Below, piece after piece: positions 1-7,261 of a DNA stretch of 64,000 nucleotides (its first letter is position 1; each line of letters begins with the position of its first letter). Both the position numbers and the translations under genes were made by a program. The DNA is taken from the NCBI GenBank assembly GCA_942492935.1, contig OW818654.1:1736001-1800000 (forward strand). The letters are read 5' to 3'. Under the pieces are notes generated by a model. The model saw only the letters and a list, made by a program, of their open reading frames with translations, searched no databases and was not told the DNA's origin. The DNA is from JANJUO01 sp942492935. GTDB lineage: Bacteria; Bacteroidota; Ignavibacteria; Kapaibacteriales; UBA2268.

Positions 1-384
1 ATCAATAATTCTTTCAACTATAATTGTTGCGAAAACACTTGAATAAGATACTTTTTCTCTTTTTGCATACACATAAGGTCTAACAAACTCGCCACCTCTT
101 GGTAGTAAATTGTTAAAGAAATAACCTACCATAACAGCTGAAAATAAATTTAAAGTAGATTTAGGATTCATTAAAGGTTTTAAAATAGTTCGCCAACGAA
201 TAGCTCTAATATAATGTGATAGTAACTGAATTGGAATTGTTGCCAATGCCCATTCATAATTTGCCTCTTTCAAAATTGCCCATAATTGAGAAAAATCAAT
301 ATCTTTCAAAGATAAATAAAGTGATATTCCTGCAATTAGTAACGTTATAACCCATTTTAAAACTGTTTTCGTCCAACTTTTCAT
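1..384 (-). CDS. Flippase-like / lysylphosphatidylglycerol synthase TM-region family protein (partial, 5' end only)
   Basis: The reverse strand reads from an ATG at 384 through 128 codons to the window edge with no stop. The peptide starts MKSWTKTVLKWVITLL, has a hydrophobic N-terminal helix (about residues 8-27), and later carries RGGEFVRPYVYAKR, a loop typical of the YbhN/AglD/UPF0104 family of polytopic inner-membrane proteins. Members include putative lipid flippases and the membrane part of MprF. The family is usually 300-350 residues, so about a third is visible. Function beyond membrane lipid handling is inference. It lies just downstream of a truncated HEPN remnant and is transcribed in the same direction. 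Confidence 0.8.
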   Translation of the reverse strand, partial: MKSWTKTVLKWVITLLIAGISLYLSLKDIDFSQLWAILKEANYEWALATIPIQLLSHYIRAIRWRTILKPLMNPKSTLNLFSAVMVGYFFNNLLPRGGEFVRPYVYAKREKVSYSSVFATIIVERIID

Positions 385-496
385 CAATATATAAAACTTT
401 GTTTCAAAAAAATGCAATTTAATTAATTATCAAACTATATCAAAGAAAAAATAATAATAAGAGTATTGATAATTGAGAAGAAATTGGAAACAATAG

Positions 497-535
497 ATTT
501 TTATGATAATCAAAATCTATTTTATCCTCAGTCAT
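497..535 (-). pseudogene. Truncated 5' remnant of a HEPN-domain gene
   Basis: From the ATG at 535 the minus strand reads MTEDKIDFDYHK, matching the start of the intact HEPN gene at 2593 (MTEDKIDFDNHK), then runs into unrelated sequence and a stop after about 31 codons. It is a leftover of the duplication that made the flanking direct repeats and is not expected to encode a working protein. Confidence 0.6.
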
Positions 536-657
536 ATTTTTAACTATTTCCAGTTAATAATTCTTAACACATTCAACTAATCAAATCATTTAATAAAAAC
601 AAGTTATTATGTTTTTTAAAAACATTTCGGCTAGTCCGCTTGGGTCGAGCCATACTA
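501..657. repeat. Direct repeat copy A (RHS 3' end plus HEPN gene start)
   Basis: This stretch is nearly identical to 2559-2735 apart from a roughly 20-base indel near 575 and scattered substitutions. Read on the minus strand, each copy carries the last about 22 codons of an RHS gene (WLDPSGLAEMFLKNII), a short spacer and the first codons of a HEPN gene (MTEDKIDFD). In copy A the HEPN frame diverges after about 12 codons, so this looks like a partial duplicate made by recombination. The two copies bracket all the toxin-antitoxin genes between them. Confidence 0.85.
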
Positions 658-805
658 ATGGAGAGTTGAAACTGTAGTGATAGGGCGTATGTCTTGCAAA
701 TGCTTCAAAAAGTGGGTCGGACTGCAGAAAACGACCAATGTCTTGGCAGTAAGTTCTTGCTTCCATAGAGATGTAACCGTTTTCAGCATCGTAACTCTTA
801 ATCAT
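590..805 (-). pseudogene. RHS-repeat core-domain fragment (3' remnant of an rhs gene)
   Basis: A 71-codon frame reads MIKSYDAENGYISMEARTY, then a clear RHS core signature: GRFLQSDPL, YHYSFNSPLVWLDPSGL, followed by a short tail AEMFLKNIITCFY and stop. Full RHS proteins carry many YD repeats upstream of this core; none are left here, and the 5' side abuts hicB at 815. It is therefore a displaced 3' tip, not a functional gene. The terminal 22 residues are repeated almost exactly at 2668-2735. RHS loci are known to recombine in their 3' ends and to gather small toxin or immunity genes, which fits the neighbourhood. Confidence 0.75.
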
Positions 806-814
806 AGATTTAAA

Positions 815-1048
815 TTAAGCGAATTCTAAATTGTTGAATTCAAGTAATTTATCCAACACATCGTTAAATTTTGGTAAAGATTCTTTTCGAGTTAAATAAT
901 CTTCTATCCATAATTGACATACAGTTTCTAATTCCTCCAAACATTCTTGATAAGTTTCTCCTTGAGCTAAGCAACCTGGTAATGAAATTATTTCAGCAAC
1001 AAATCCTCCTTCCTCAGCTGGATATAATATAACCGGATATTTTATCAT
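815..1048 (-). CDS. hicB: HicB-family antitoxin
   Basis: The 77-residue product starts MIKYPVILYPAEEGGFVAEI and contains LPGCLAQGETYQECLEEL, the partial RNase-H-like HicB fold that binds and neutralises HicA and often represses the operon. I chose the ATG at 1048 over an upstream TTG at 1069 because it lies one base past the hicA stop and has GAGG about ten bases upstream. No separate DNA-binding domain is obvious after the HicB fold, so autoregulation cannot be read from sequence alone. hicA precedes it in the same transcript, the usual order. Confidence 0.88.
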   Translation of the reverse strand: MIKYPVILYPAEEGGFVAEIISLPGCLAQGETYQECLEELETVCQLWIEDYLTRKESLPKFNDVLDKLLEFNNLEFA

Positions 1049-1049
1049 T

Positions 1050-1283
1050 CTAATCCTCAAATTTTTCAATTAAACTTAAAATTCTTTTTACATATATTTC
1101 TTTAATTCGATTTTTATGAACAGGTACTATAAAAGTTACATCATCTCGATTATAAACATGATGACTACCCTTTATTCTCTTCAAATCAAATCCAAATTCT
1201 TTAAGCAAAATAACTAAATCCGAAAATTTAACATCTTTTGGATTAGCTTTTATTTTGTCAATTTGCTTAATTTTTCTCGTCAT
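1050..1283 (-). CDS. hicA: HicA-family mRNA interferase toxin
   Basis: The 77-residue basic protein has the HicA dsRNA-binding-like fold. KRIKGSHHVYNR contains the GSHH segment with the conserved catalytic histidine, followed by a VPVHKN strand typical of the family. HicA toxins cleave mRNA independently of ribosomes and are held inactive by HicB, which is encoded immediately downstream with a one-base gap. A 15-20 residue N-terminal extension precedes the core. ATG start at 1283. The pair sits between RHS 3' remnants and is likely a mobile, self-maintaining module. Confidence 0.88.
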   Translation of the reverse strand: MTRKIKQIDKIKANPKDVKFSDLVILLKEFGFDLKRIKGSHHVYNRDDVTFIVPVHKNRIKEIYVKRILSLIEKFED

Positions 1284-1341
1284 CTAATTCAATACATAAA
1301 ATACTATAGACAAACTATTTAAATTTTATTGTATATTTCAT

Positions 1342-1369
1342 TTCCCCCAGCTTTTGTGGACTGGGGGAA
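1342..1369. repeat. Nine-bp hairpin downstream of the lipoprotein gene
   Basis: TTCCCCCAG at 1342-1350 pairs with CTGGGGGAA at 1361-1369 around a ten-base loop. A similar TTTCCCCCA stretch recurs at 1857-1866 just upstream of the lipoprotein gene, so the gene is bracketed by related C-rich blocks. There is no U-run on the minus strand after the stem, so it is not a classical terminator. Confidence 0.5.
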
Positions 1370-1375
1370 GGGTAG

Positions 1376-1834
1376 TTAATAAGACATAATATCAACTGCA
1401 ATCTCAGTTAATATCCACTTTCCATCTTTGAAATTTTTAAATGTAAGAACATAGATACTTGGTCTAAATATTTTTTTATCAAAAATTACAGCAATACTCT
1501 GTTTATAAAAATCACCAGGATTATCTTCAATTAATCCAGGATACTCCTTGATTAATTCATAATTATCAAATATTTGTGTAGCCTCAATTTCAACATCTAA
1601 TTTTTTTTCTTTCGATTCTACTAAATTTGTTTTAAAGAAAGACAAATGCCCATTTTTTAACTTTTCCTCATAAGTAGAATCATAATACTTACTTGATTTA
1701 ATTATTTCTTCAATTTTACGAGGGTTATTTATCATATCTTTGATAAAATCAATCCGTTCCTGTTCATCAGGAGTGAAAGTTGTGCAAGCACTAAATAGAA
1801 TTAGTGATATTAAAATTAAAAGTAGTTTTTTCAT
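1376..1834 (-). CDS. Small lipoprotein of unknown function
   Basis: The start at 1834 gives MKKLLLILISLILFSACTT: a basic n-region, a hydrophobic stretch and a lipobox FSAC, so Cys16 should be lipidated after signal peptidase II cleavage. A longer frame to 1936 exists, but it would bury the signal peptide 34 residues in, and the ATG at 1834 has a GAAGGGAA ribosome site. The mature part (about 137 residues) is charged and alpha/beta-like; I recognise no family. It sits between the HicAB and HEPN-MNT pairs on the same strand and may be cargo of the island. Function unknown. Confidence 0.7.
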   Translation of the reverse strand: MKKLLLILISLILFSACTTFTPDEQERIDFIKDMINNPRKIEEIIKSSKYYDSTYEEKLKNGHLSFFKTNLVESKEKKLDVEIEATQIFDNYELIKEYPGLIEDNPGDFYKQSIAVIFDKKIFRPSIYVLTFKNFKDGKWILTEIAVDIMSY

Positions 1835-1889
1835 TGTTTCCCTTCGTTCAATCGATTTCCCCCAACATTTTCGGGCAGAAAAATTTAAT

Positions 1890-2207
1890 TTAGGATAGAA
1901 AAAATTTGATACCGTTTTGTTTAATTTCATTTGCAAAAGGATTATTGCTATAAAAATCAGTATATGATATTGGGTGTGGTTCTATTCTTGTATCATATTT
2001 AGAAGCCAAAACCAATAAATTAACTTGAGTTTCAAATTTTTCTTCTTCCGACAAATTATCAATAATAAATGCTATATCGATATCACTATATTTTCTTTGC
2101 TTATTTGTTGCAAAAGAACCAAATAGATACGCTTCAACAACATTAGGATTTAATAATGATATTTCTTTACAATAGTCTTTTAAATTATTAAAAGTGAGAG
2201 TATCCAT
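1890..2207 (-). CDS. mntA: MNT-type minimal nucleotidyltransferase (antitoxin of a HEPN-MNT pair)
   Basis: A 105-residue protein with GSFATNKQRKYSDIDIAF, an exact GS-x10-DxD motif of polymerase-beta-type minimal nucleotidyltransferases; the two aspartates bind the metal. In characterised HepT-MntA systems this enzyme AMPylates the HEPN RNase and switches it off. The ATG at 2207 lies inside the 3' end of the upstream HEPN gene (28-base overlap), so translation is probably coupled. The conserved coupling to HEPN makes the antitoxin reading strong; the actual modification is inferred from the family. Confidence 0.87.
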   Translation of the reverse strand: MDTLTFNNLKDYCKEISLLNPNVVEAYLFGSFATNKQRKYSDIDIAFIIDNLSEEEKFETQVNLLVLASKYDTRIEPHPISYTDFYSNNPFANEIKQNGIKFFLS

Positions 2208-2593
2208 TCCCTAATTTCCTTAATTTTTTGAAACCAATTAATAGTAAATTCTTGAGTACATTTTTTTTGGAAACTCATTTTATAATCATCGTATCTGGTA
2301 TTAATATTAAAAGCCGTAATAGTTGCAAAATTATATTTTTCTTCTTCTGATAATTTCAAATTGCATAACTCAGCTAATCTTAGCAAATTATGAATTTGAG
2401 GAGGAAAATCATTATTAACCTGAACAAATAGCGCTTTCAATAACTTTTCAATCATTAAATGACCAACAAATAGACTCCATGAATATCTATTCCCCTCAAA
2501 TAATGTTACCATTGTTATAAAATCATCGTCTGCACTATTTTTCCAATAGTTGATAAATTTATGATTATCAAAATCTATTTTATCCTCAGTCAT
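2180..2593 (-). CDS. HEPN-domain protein (putative toxin of the HEPN-MNT pair)
   Basis: The 137-residue all-alpha protein has GHLMIEKLLKALF and, near the C-terminus, NTRYDDYK with EFTINWFQKIKEIREWILS. This is the pattern of the PF05168-type HEPN domain found next to minimal nucleotidyltransferases. Many HEPN toxins are RNases with an R-x4-6-H motif; I cannot find that motif here, so RNase activity is not assured. It precedes and overlaps the MNT gene. Its first codons are duplicated at 497-535, which shows this gene was at one edge of the recombination that built the island. Confidence 0.82.
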   Translation of the reverse strand: MTEDKIDFDNHKFINYWKNSADDDFITMVTLFEGNRYSWSLFVGHLMIEKLLKALFVQVNNDFPPQIHNLLRLAELCNLKLSEEEKYNFATITAFNINTRYDDYKMSFQKKCTQEFTINWFQKIKEIREWILSLLII

Positions 2594-2735
2594 ATTTTTA
2601 ACTATTTCCAGTTAATAATTCTAAACACAATTTCTTTTCAAGTTGCAAATTTAACTAATCAAATCATTTAATAAAAACAAATTATTATGTTTTTTAAAAA
2701 CATTTCAGCGAGCCCGCTTGGGTCGAGCCATACTA
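2559..2735. repeat. Direct repeat copy B (RHS 3' end plus HEPN gene start)
   Basis: Partner of 501-657. It contains the intact start of the HEPN gene (ATG at 2593), the intergenic spacer and the last about 22 codons of an RHS reading frame. It has about 20 extra bases near 2632 and some substitutions relative to copy A. The similarity stops abruptly at 2735, where copy A continues into the RHS core but copy B goes into unrelated sequence. Confidence 0.85.
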
Positions 2736-2949
2736 CAAGCAAAGAATACTCCCAAAGATGAGCAAAAATCTTGCCGTTATTGGCAGTTTCATCACTATGC
2801 AGAGAGGTCAAAAGTCGCTTCTGCTCACGTCCTCCCAATGCACTCTGTCGGTATGCCCATTGCCATTCACTGTTGTTTGAATATGTTAATGGATTTGTAG
2901 TAAATGCAACATCAGCAAAAGGATTTGTTCCCAAATTCTTTAAATGCAC
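2668..2949 (-). pseudogene. Chimeric RHS 3' tip fused to unrelated sequence
   Basis: The last 22 codons (VWLDPSGLAEMFLKNIIICFY) match the RHS fragment at 590-657, but the preceding frame, which includes EWQWAYRQSALGGREQK and LHSDETANNGK, does not look like an RHS core or a YD repeat. There is no credible start (GTG only). I read this as a broken RHS 3' end joined to other DNA by recombination. Reverse-strand frames in the same place are not convincing genes either. Confidence 0.55.
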
Positions 2950-3000
2950 AGATAAGGAACTCAGTGCTTTATTATTTCGATGGGGATATAATGAAATTCA

Positions 3001-4563
3001 TTATCGCTCATTCAATATAGATTCTAATTGAGGTATATCTTCAATAAATGGTATAGTAAAGTAGAATGTAGAACCCTCACCAAATTTTGATTCAAGCCAA
3101 ATATTGCCCCCTAATAATTCAATTAATCCTTTAGCTATAGTTAAACCCAAACCAGCTCCCTCATGGTTTCGATTAAATGCTGTTTCTATTTGGAAAAATT
3201 TATCAAATATTCTGGAAAAATATTCCTCTTTGATACCAATCCCAGTATCACTTATTGACATTTGCAATGTTAAATTACTAATTTGATATTTTAATTCTAC
3301 TTTACCATTTCGAGTAAATAACAATGCATTTTTAATTAAACAATTCAAAATTGTATAGATTTTACCTTTATCAGAACAAATGATACTATCATTATCAGGT
3401 AAACTTGGTTCGAAAATAATTTTATTGTTTTTTTCTTGTGCAAAAGAATCATTTTCTTCGATAATTCCATAAATTAAATCATTAATATTGAGGTTATTTT
3501 CAAAAATCTCAAATTTTGATGATTCAATTTTTGAATAGTGTAAAATATTGTTTAATATATCTAATAATCTTTTACCACTATTAAGAATTAATGACGCATA
3601 TTCAATTCTTTCTTCATCATCAAGATTTAATTCTTTCAGAATTTTTGCAAATCCAATAATTCCATTTAAAGGAGTCCTGATTTCGTGAGACATATTTTGA
3701 ATAAATGCATCTTTCAAACTGTTGCTTTCTTCAGCTTTTTCTCTTGCTTTTATTAGGTCTTCTTCTATTCTCTTTCTTTCTGAAATATCAATCATAATAC
3801 CACGAAGTTTAACAGGTATATCATTTACAGAATGAATATTAATTATATCTTGAATCCAAATGATTTTACCATCTTTTCTTTTAAATTTGTATTCTAAAAT
3901 AAAATCAAGCTCATCTTTATTACCAGCTGAACAACTTTTGATATAATTATCTTTATGTTCTTCATTAATTTTATCAATTTTCCATGAACAATTACTCCAT
4001 TCATTTGGTGCATATCCAAGGATTTTTTCAGATTGAGGAGAAACATAATCCCACTTATCATTGATAATATCATAATCCCAGGATACAACGTTGACTTTTT
4101 CGGCTAATTTACGATATTTCTTCTCATTTTCAATTAGTGCTTTATATGCAAATTCTTTTTCTTTTTCAACAGCTTTCTTTTCTAATGCTTCCTTTACTGC
4201 ATACGGTAGTCTTTTAATTCTATCTTTCATTAGAAAATCGACAGCACCTTTCTTTAGCATATCGACTGCTACTTCTTCACTCATTGCACCAGAAATACAA
4301 ATAAAAGGGATATCGGGTTTAGTTCGTAATGCAATTTCCAAAGCGACCATACCATTAAATTTAGGCAGATTATAATCAGAAAAAATTATATCATAATTAT
4401 TATTTTCTAATAAAGTAATAAAATCAACTTCATCTAATACAACATCAATAGTCATATTAAACCCGGCATCTTCTAATAATTCCTTAATAAGTTCGACATC
4501 AAAGGGGGAGTCTTCCACACATAATGCGTGTAGAGATGTTCTATTCATATCTGGATTTATCAA
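3001..4563 (-). CDS. Hybrid sensor kinase, REC-PAS-HisKA-HATPase
   Basis: A soluble 520-residue protein. It has a receiver at about 10-130 (phospho-acceptor D63 in FSDYNLP), a PAS domain with PAC at about 145-265 ending DISERKR, HisKA with H293 in SHEIRTPLNG, and an ATPase domain with DTGIGI and GAGLGLTIAK. There is no membrane segment, so it acts in the cytoplasm downstream of other kinases. The frame opens with TTG at 4563, which has AAGGAG eight bases upstream and overlaps the preceding stop as TTGA; an ATG at 4548 is the alternative. It is last in a run of receivers and kinases on the minus strand and probably closes a phosphorelay. Confidence 0.9.
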   Translation of the reverse strand: MINPDMNRTSLHALCVEDSPFDVELIKELLEDAGFNMTIDVVLDEVDFITLLENNNYDIIFSDYNLPKFNGMVALEIALRTKPDIPFICISGAMSEEVAVDMLKKGAVDFLMKDRIKRLPYAVKEALEKKAVEKEKEFAYKALIENEKKYRKLAEKVNVVSWDYDIINDKWDYVSPQSEKILGYAPNEWSNCSWKIDKINEEHKDNYIKSCSAGNKDELDFILEYKFKRKDGKIIWIQDIINIHSVNDIPVKLRGIMIDISERKRIEEDLIKAREKAEESNSLKDAFIQNMSHEIRTPLNGIIGFAKILKELNLDDEERIEYASLILNSGKRLLDILNNILHYSKIESSKFEIFENNLNINDLIYGIIEENDSFAQEKNNKIIFEPSLPDNDSIICSDKGKIYTILNCLIKNALLFTRNGKVELKYQISNLTLQMSISDTGIGIKEEYFSRIFDKFFQIETAFNRNHEGAGLGLTIAKGLIELLGGNIWLESKFGEGSTFYFTIPFIEDIPQLESILNER

Positions 4564-5009
4564 TTTTCATTCTCCTTGCTTGATGATACATCAGAATTTG
4601 CCCAAAAATTTCCAATATGATATAAAATATCTATAAATTCCTTTAATTTGATTGGCTTAGTTACATAAGCATTAATTCCAAGTTCAAAACATTCAATTCG
4701 TGCTTCATCTTCTTTTGATGCAGTTAAAATTACAACAGGTAAATGTTTCAATTCATCATCATTTCTAATAATTCTCAAAACTTCTAACCCATCCATACGT
4801 GGCATATTTATATCTAACAGAAGAACTACAGGTAATTCAGAGCGCCTATTTGAATACTTACCTTGGCACTTTAGATATTCTAATGCTTCAATACCATCAA
4901 GGACAACATCAACCCTGCTATCTAAATTAAACTCTTTAAGAGCTTCAAGAGTCAACTCCACATCTAATGGATTATCATCTGCAAAAAGTATTTTTTGAAG
5001 GTAATTCAT
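4560..5009 (-). CDS. Single-domain response regulator, Rcp1-like
   Basis: A 149-residue stand-alone receiver: acidic pair in FADDNPLDVEL, phospho-acceptor in LLLDINMPRMDG, then LTASKED and the conserved Lys in VTKPIK. The long alpha4-beta5 region and NFW near the end are typical of Rcp1-type regulators that partner phytochrome-like kinases. I chose the ATG at 5009 (one-base overlap with the upstream stop, GGAG seven bases before) over a TTG at 5012. There is no output domain. It resembles the receivers at 6321-6752 and 6830-7261 closely, and the three are probably duplicates. Confidence 0.92.
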   Translation of the reverse strand: MNYLQKILFADDNPLDVELTLEALKEFNLDSRVDVVLDGIEALEYLKCQGKYSNRRSELPVVLLLDINMPRMDGLEVLRIIRNDDELKHLPVVILTASKEDEARIECFELGINAYVTKPIKLKEFIDILYHIGNFWANSDVSSSKENEN

Positions 5010-6266
5010 CAATCATCTCCTTTTTTTTGAGGTAGGGTGAAATAAAAAGTACTTCCATTACCTTCAATGCTTTCTGCCCATATCTTCCCATTATGCATTT
5101 CTACAAATTCCTTACATAAAATTAAACCTAATCCTGTTCCCTTCTCAAATTTTGTACCAATAGTTGTATAATGCTCACTAATTTCAAATAGTTTCAATAA
5201 ATTTTTCTTGGCAATACCAACTCCATTATCTTTGACGAAAATTGTCAAGTATTCATTTTGAACATTAACTAAATAATTGTATATTGTTGAATTATTTTTC
5301 AAAATACCCATTTCAACAGTATCACCCTGCTCTGAAAAATTTAATAGCATTGGTTACTAAATTTCTAAATATAGTCGTTACAATATTTTTATCACAAAAA
5401 ACGAAAGTATTTTTTTCAATATTTTGAATCAGAATAATATTTTTATTTAATGCCATTTGATTTAAAAAGCACTTTGTTTCAGTCGCAATTTCAAACAAAT
5501 CAATTAAAACTGGATGATATGGAATTGAACCAATTTGTATTTGAGACCATTCTAACAAATCTGTCAATAGTTTATATTGTGCATTTGCAGAATTGTTAAG
5601 AGCTTTGGACATTTCTCTTATTTCTTCTGTTGATAAAGAATCAACTTCTGATTCCATTATATCAGTTAGATTAATCAAACCAGTTAATGGGCTTTTTAAA
5701 TCATGCGATATAATCGAAAAAAATTTGTTTTTTGTGTCTAATGCTTCTTTTAACTTTGACTCACTTTCTTGTAGTTTTTTATTTGCAATAGATAATTTTT
5801 CATTAAGTTCATTTAAATCATTTACTTGACTTAAATATCTTTCATTTGCATTTATTAAATATTTTTGTGTTTCTTTCAAGTCTTTTTCAAAAAGATATTT
5901 TTCCAATGCAAATTCAATTTGAAAAATGATATTAAAGTTCAAATTATTATCTTTCAGAAGGTAACCATCAGCTCCTAATAATTTTGCCTTTTCAAAGGTT
6001 TCAGTATTTGTGTTTGATGTAAGAAAAATAATTGGAATATCCCATTTGTCTTTTATTATTTCGGCTGCTTCAATTCCAGTCATTTGTCCTATTAAAATAA
6101 TATCCATCAAAATCAAATCAGGTAATTGTTCCTTGAGAAATTTTATTCCGTCATTAGCGTTTTTAAAAATTCCGTTAATGATATATCCACTTGCTTCCAG
6201 AATCTCTTTTATTAAATTGGAAATTGAAGTTTGGTCTTCAAATATCATAATTTTACTTTTTTTCAT
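5009..6266 (-). pseudogene. REC-HisKA-HATPase sensor kinase interrupted by a single-base frameshift
   Basis: Codons from 6266 encode a receiver (about 1-125), a coiled coil and HisKA with SHDLKSPLTG, up to the N-box VTNAIKF. There the frame shifts and stops. The rest of the ATPase domain (SEQGDTVEMG, VKDNGVGI, GTGLGLILCKEF) continues in another frame to 5009. Dropping one A from the run at 5335-5339 (plus strand) restores NAIKFSEQGDTVE, matching the paralogue at 38184-40109. This may be a sequencing error, a recent mutation or slippage on the U-run. Otherwise it would be a complete cytoplasmic kinase of about 418 residues, in line with the adjoining receivers. Confidence 0.8.
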
Positions 6267-6320
6267 TTTTCTTTTCTAATAATTACTAATCAAAACAATA
6301 TTTATAATAAAATCAATAAA

Positions 6321-6752
6321 CTAAGGCAATTCATTCAATAAAGTCCAGAAATTTCTAATATTTTTTACAGCTTCTTTAAATTCAATAAAATTCAATGGCT
6401 TAACAACATAAGCATTAATACCTATTTCATAAATTTTATTTAAATCCTTTTCTTCTCGAGATGATGTAAGCATTACAATTGGTAATTTATTAAATGCTTT
6501 GTCTTTTCTTAAGATTTCAAGTACTTGAATACCATCCATTTTGGGCATCTTTATATCTAACAATAATAGACTGGGCATTATCTTTTCTCTGTTTTTATAA
6601 TTGCCTTCATATCTCAAGAAATCAAGGACTTCAATACCATCGTTAAGAACGATAATATCATTTGCAAAATTAAATTCTTGTAATACTTCAAGAGTAAGCT
6701 CAATATCAAGAGGATTATCTTCAGCAAGCAAAATTGGTTTATTGGTTTTCAT
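6321..6752 (-). CDS. Single-domain response regulator, Rcp1-like
   Basis: A 143-residue receiver starting MKTNKPILLAEDNPLDIEL, with the phospho-acceptor in LLLDIKMPKMDG, LTSSREE and VVKPLNF, and the same ending (LLNELP) as its neighbour at 6830. An upstream in-frame extension to 6815 exists, but the ATG at 6752 gives exactly the paralogue's length, so I take that start. There is no output domain. It likely passes phosphate between the membrane kinases upstream and the REC-containing kinases downstream, an inference from order and family. Confidence 0.92.
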   Translation of the reverse strand: MKTNKPILLAEDNPLDIELTLEVLQEFNFANDIIVLNDGIEVLDFLRYEGNYKNREKIMPSLLLLDIKMPKMDGIQVLEILRKDKAFNKLPIVMLTSSREEKDLNKIYEIGINAYVVKPLNFIEFKEAVKNIRNFWTLLNELP

Positions 6753-6829
6753 TCTATCACTTTTTTGAATATTAAAAAATAAACTTGAATTATTAATATG
6801 TTCTGATGCTTTCAATAATTCCTTCCCAA

Positions 6830-7261
6830 TTAAGGTAATTCATTTAGTATCGCCCAAAATACTCCAATATTTTTTACGGCTTCAGAAAATTCTTTAAAAC
6901 CAACAGGTTTAACAACATAAGCATTAGCTCCTAATTCGTAACTTCTAACCAAATCTTGTTCTTCACGAGAAGATGTGAGCATTACTATTGGCAACGAGTT
7001 AAATGAAGTATCTTTTCTTAATATCTTTAAAACTTCTATACCATCTAATTTTGGCATTTTTATATCCAAAAGTAATACAATAGGCATTTCCTGCTTTCTG
7101 TTACTGAATTTGCCTTCGTATTTCAAATATTCGAGAACTTCTGCCCCATCATTTACAACAACAATTCTGTTTGCAATATTAAATTCATCAAGAGCTTCGA
7201 GTGCAAGCTCTATATCAAATGGGTTATCGTCAGCAAGTAGTATTGGTCTAAGATTTTTCAT
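6830..7261 (-). CDS. Single-domain response regulator, Rcp1-like
   Basis: A 143-residue receiver, MKNLRPILLADDNPFDIEL at the start, with the phospho-acceptor in LLLDIKMPKLDG, LTSSREEQD and YVVKPVGF. ATG at 7261, overlapping the 3' end of the upstream kinase gene by 14 bases, so the two are translationally coupled and are the likely cognate pair. It is very close in sequence and length to the receiver at 6321-6752. No DNA-binding domain. Confidence 0.93.
   Translation of the reverse strand: MKNLRPILLADDNPFDIELALEALDEFNIANRIVVVNDGAEVLEYLKYEGKFSNRKQEMPIVLLLDIKMPKLDGIEVLKILRKDTSFNSLPIVMLTSSREEQDLVRSYELGANAYVVKPVGFKEFSEAVKNIGVFWAILNELP

Noticed and set aside
2718..3031. Two overlapping plus-strand frames beside the second RHS remnant
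   Set aside because: They are the complement of the chimeric RHS fragment and match no family; Cys/His-rich composition is typical of antisense frames.
6753..6815. 21-codon N-terminal extension of the receiver at 6321-6752
   Set aside because: The paralogue at 6830-7261 begins exactly at the equivalent of the internal ATG.
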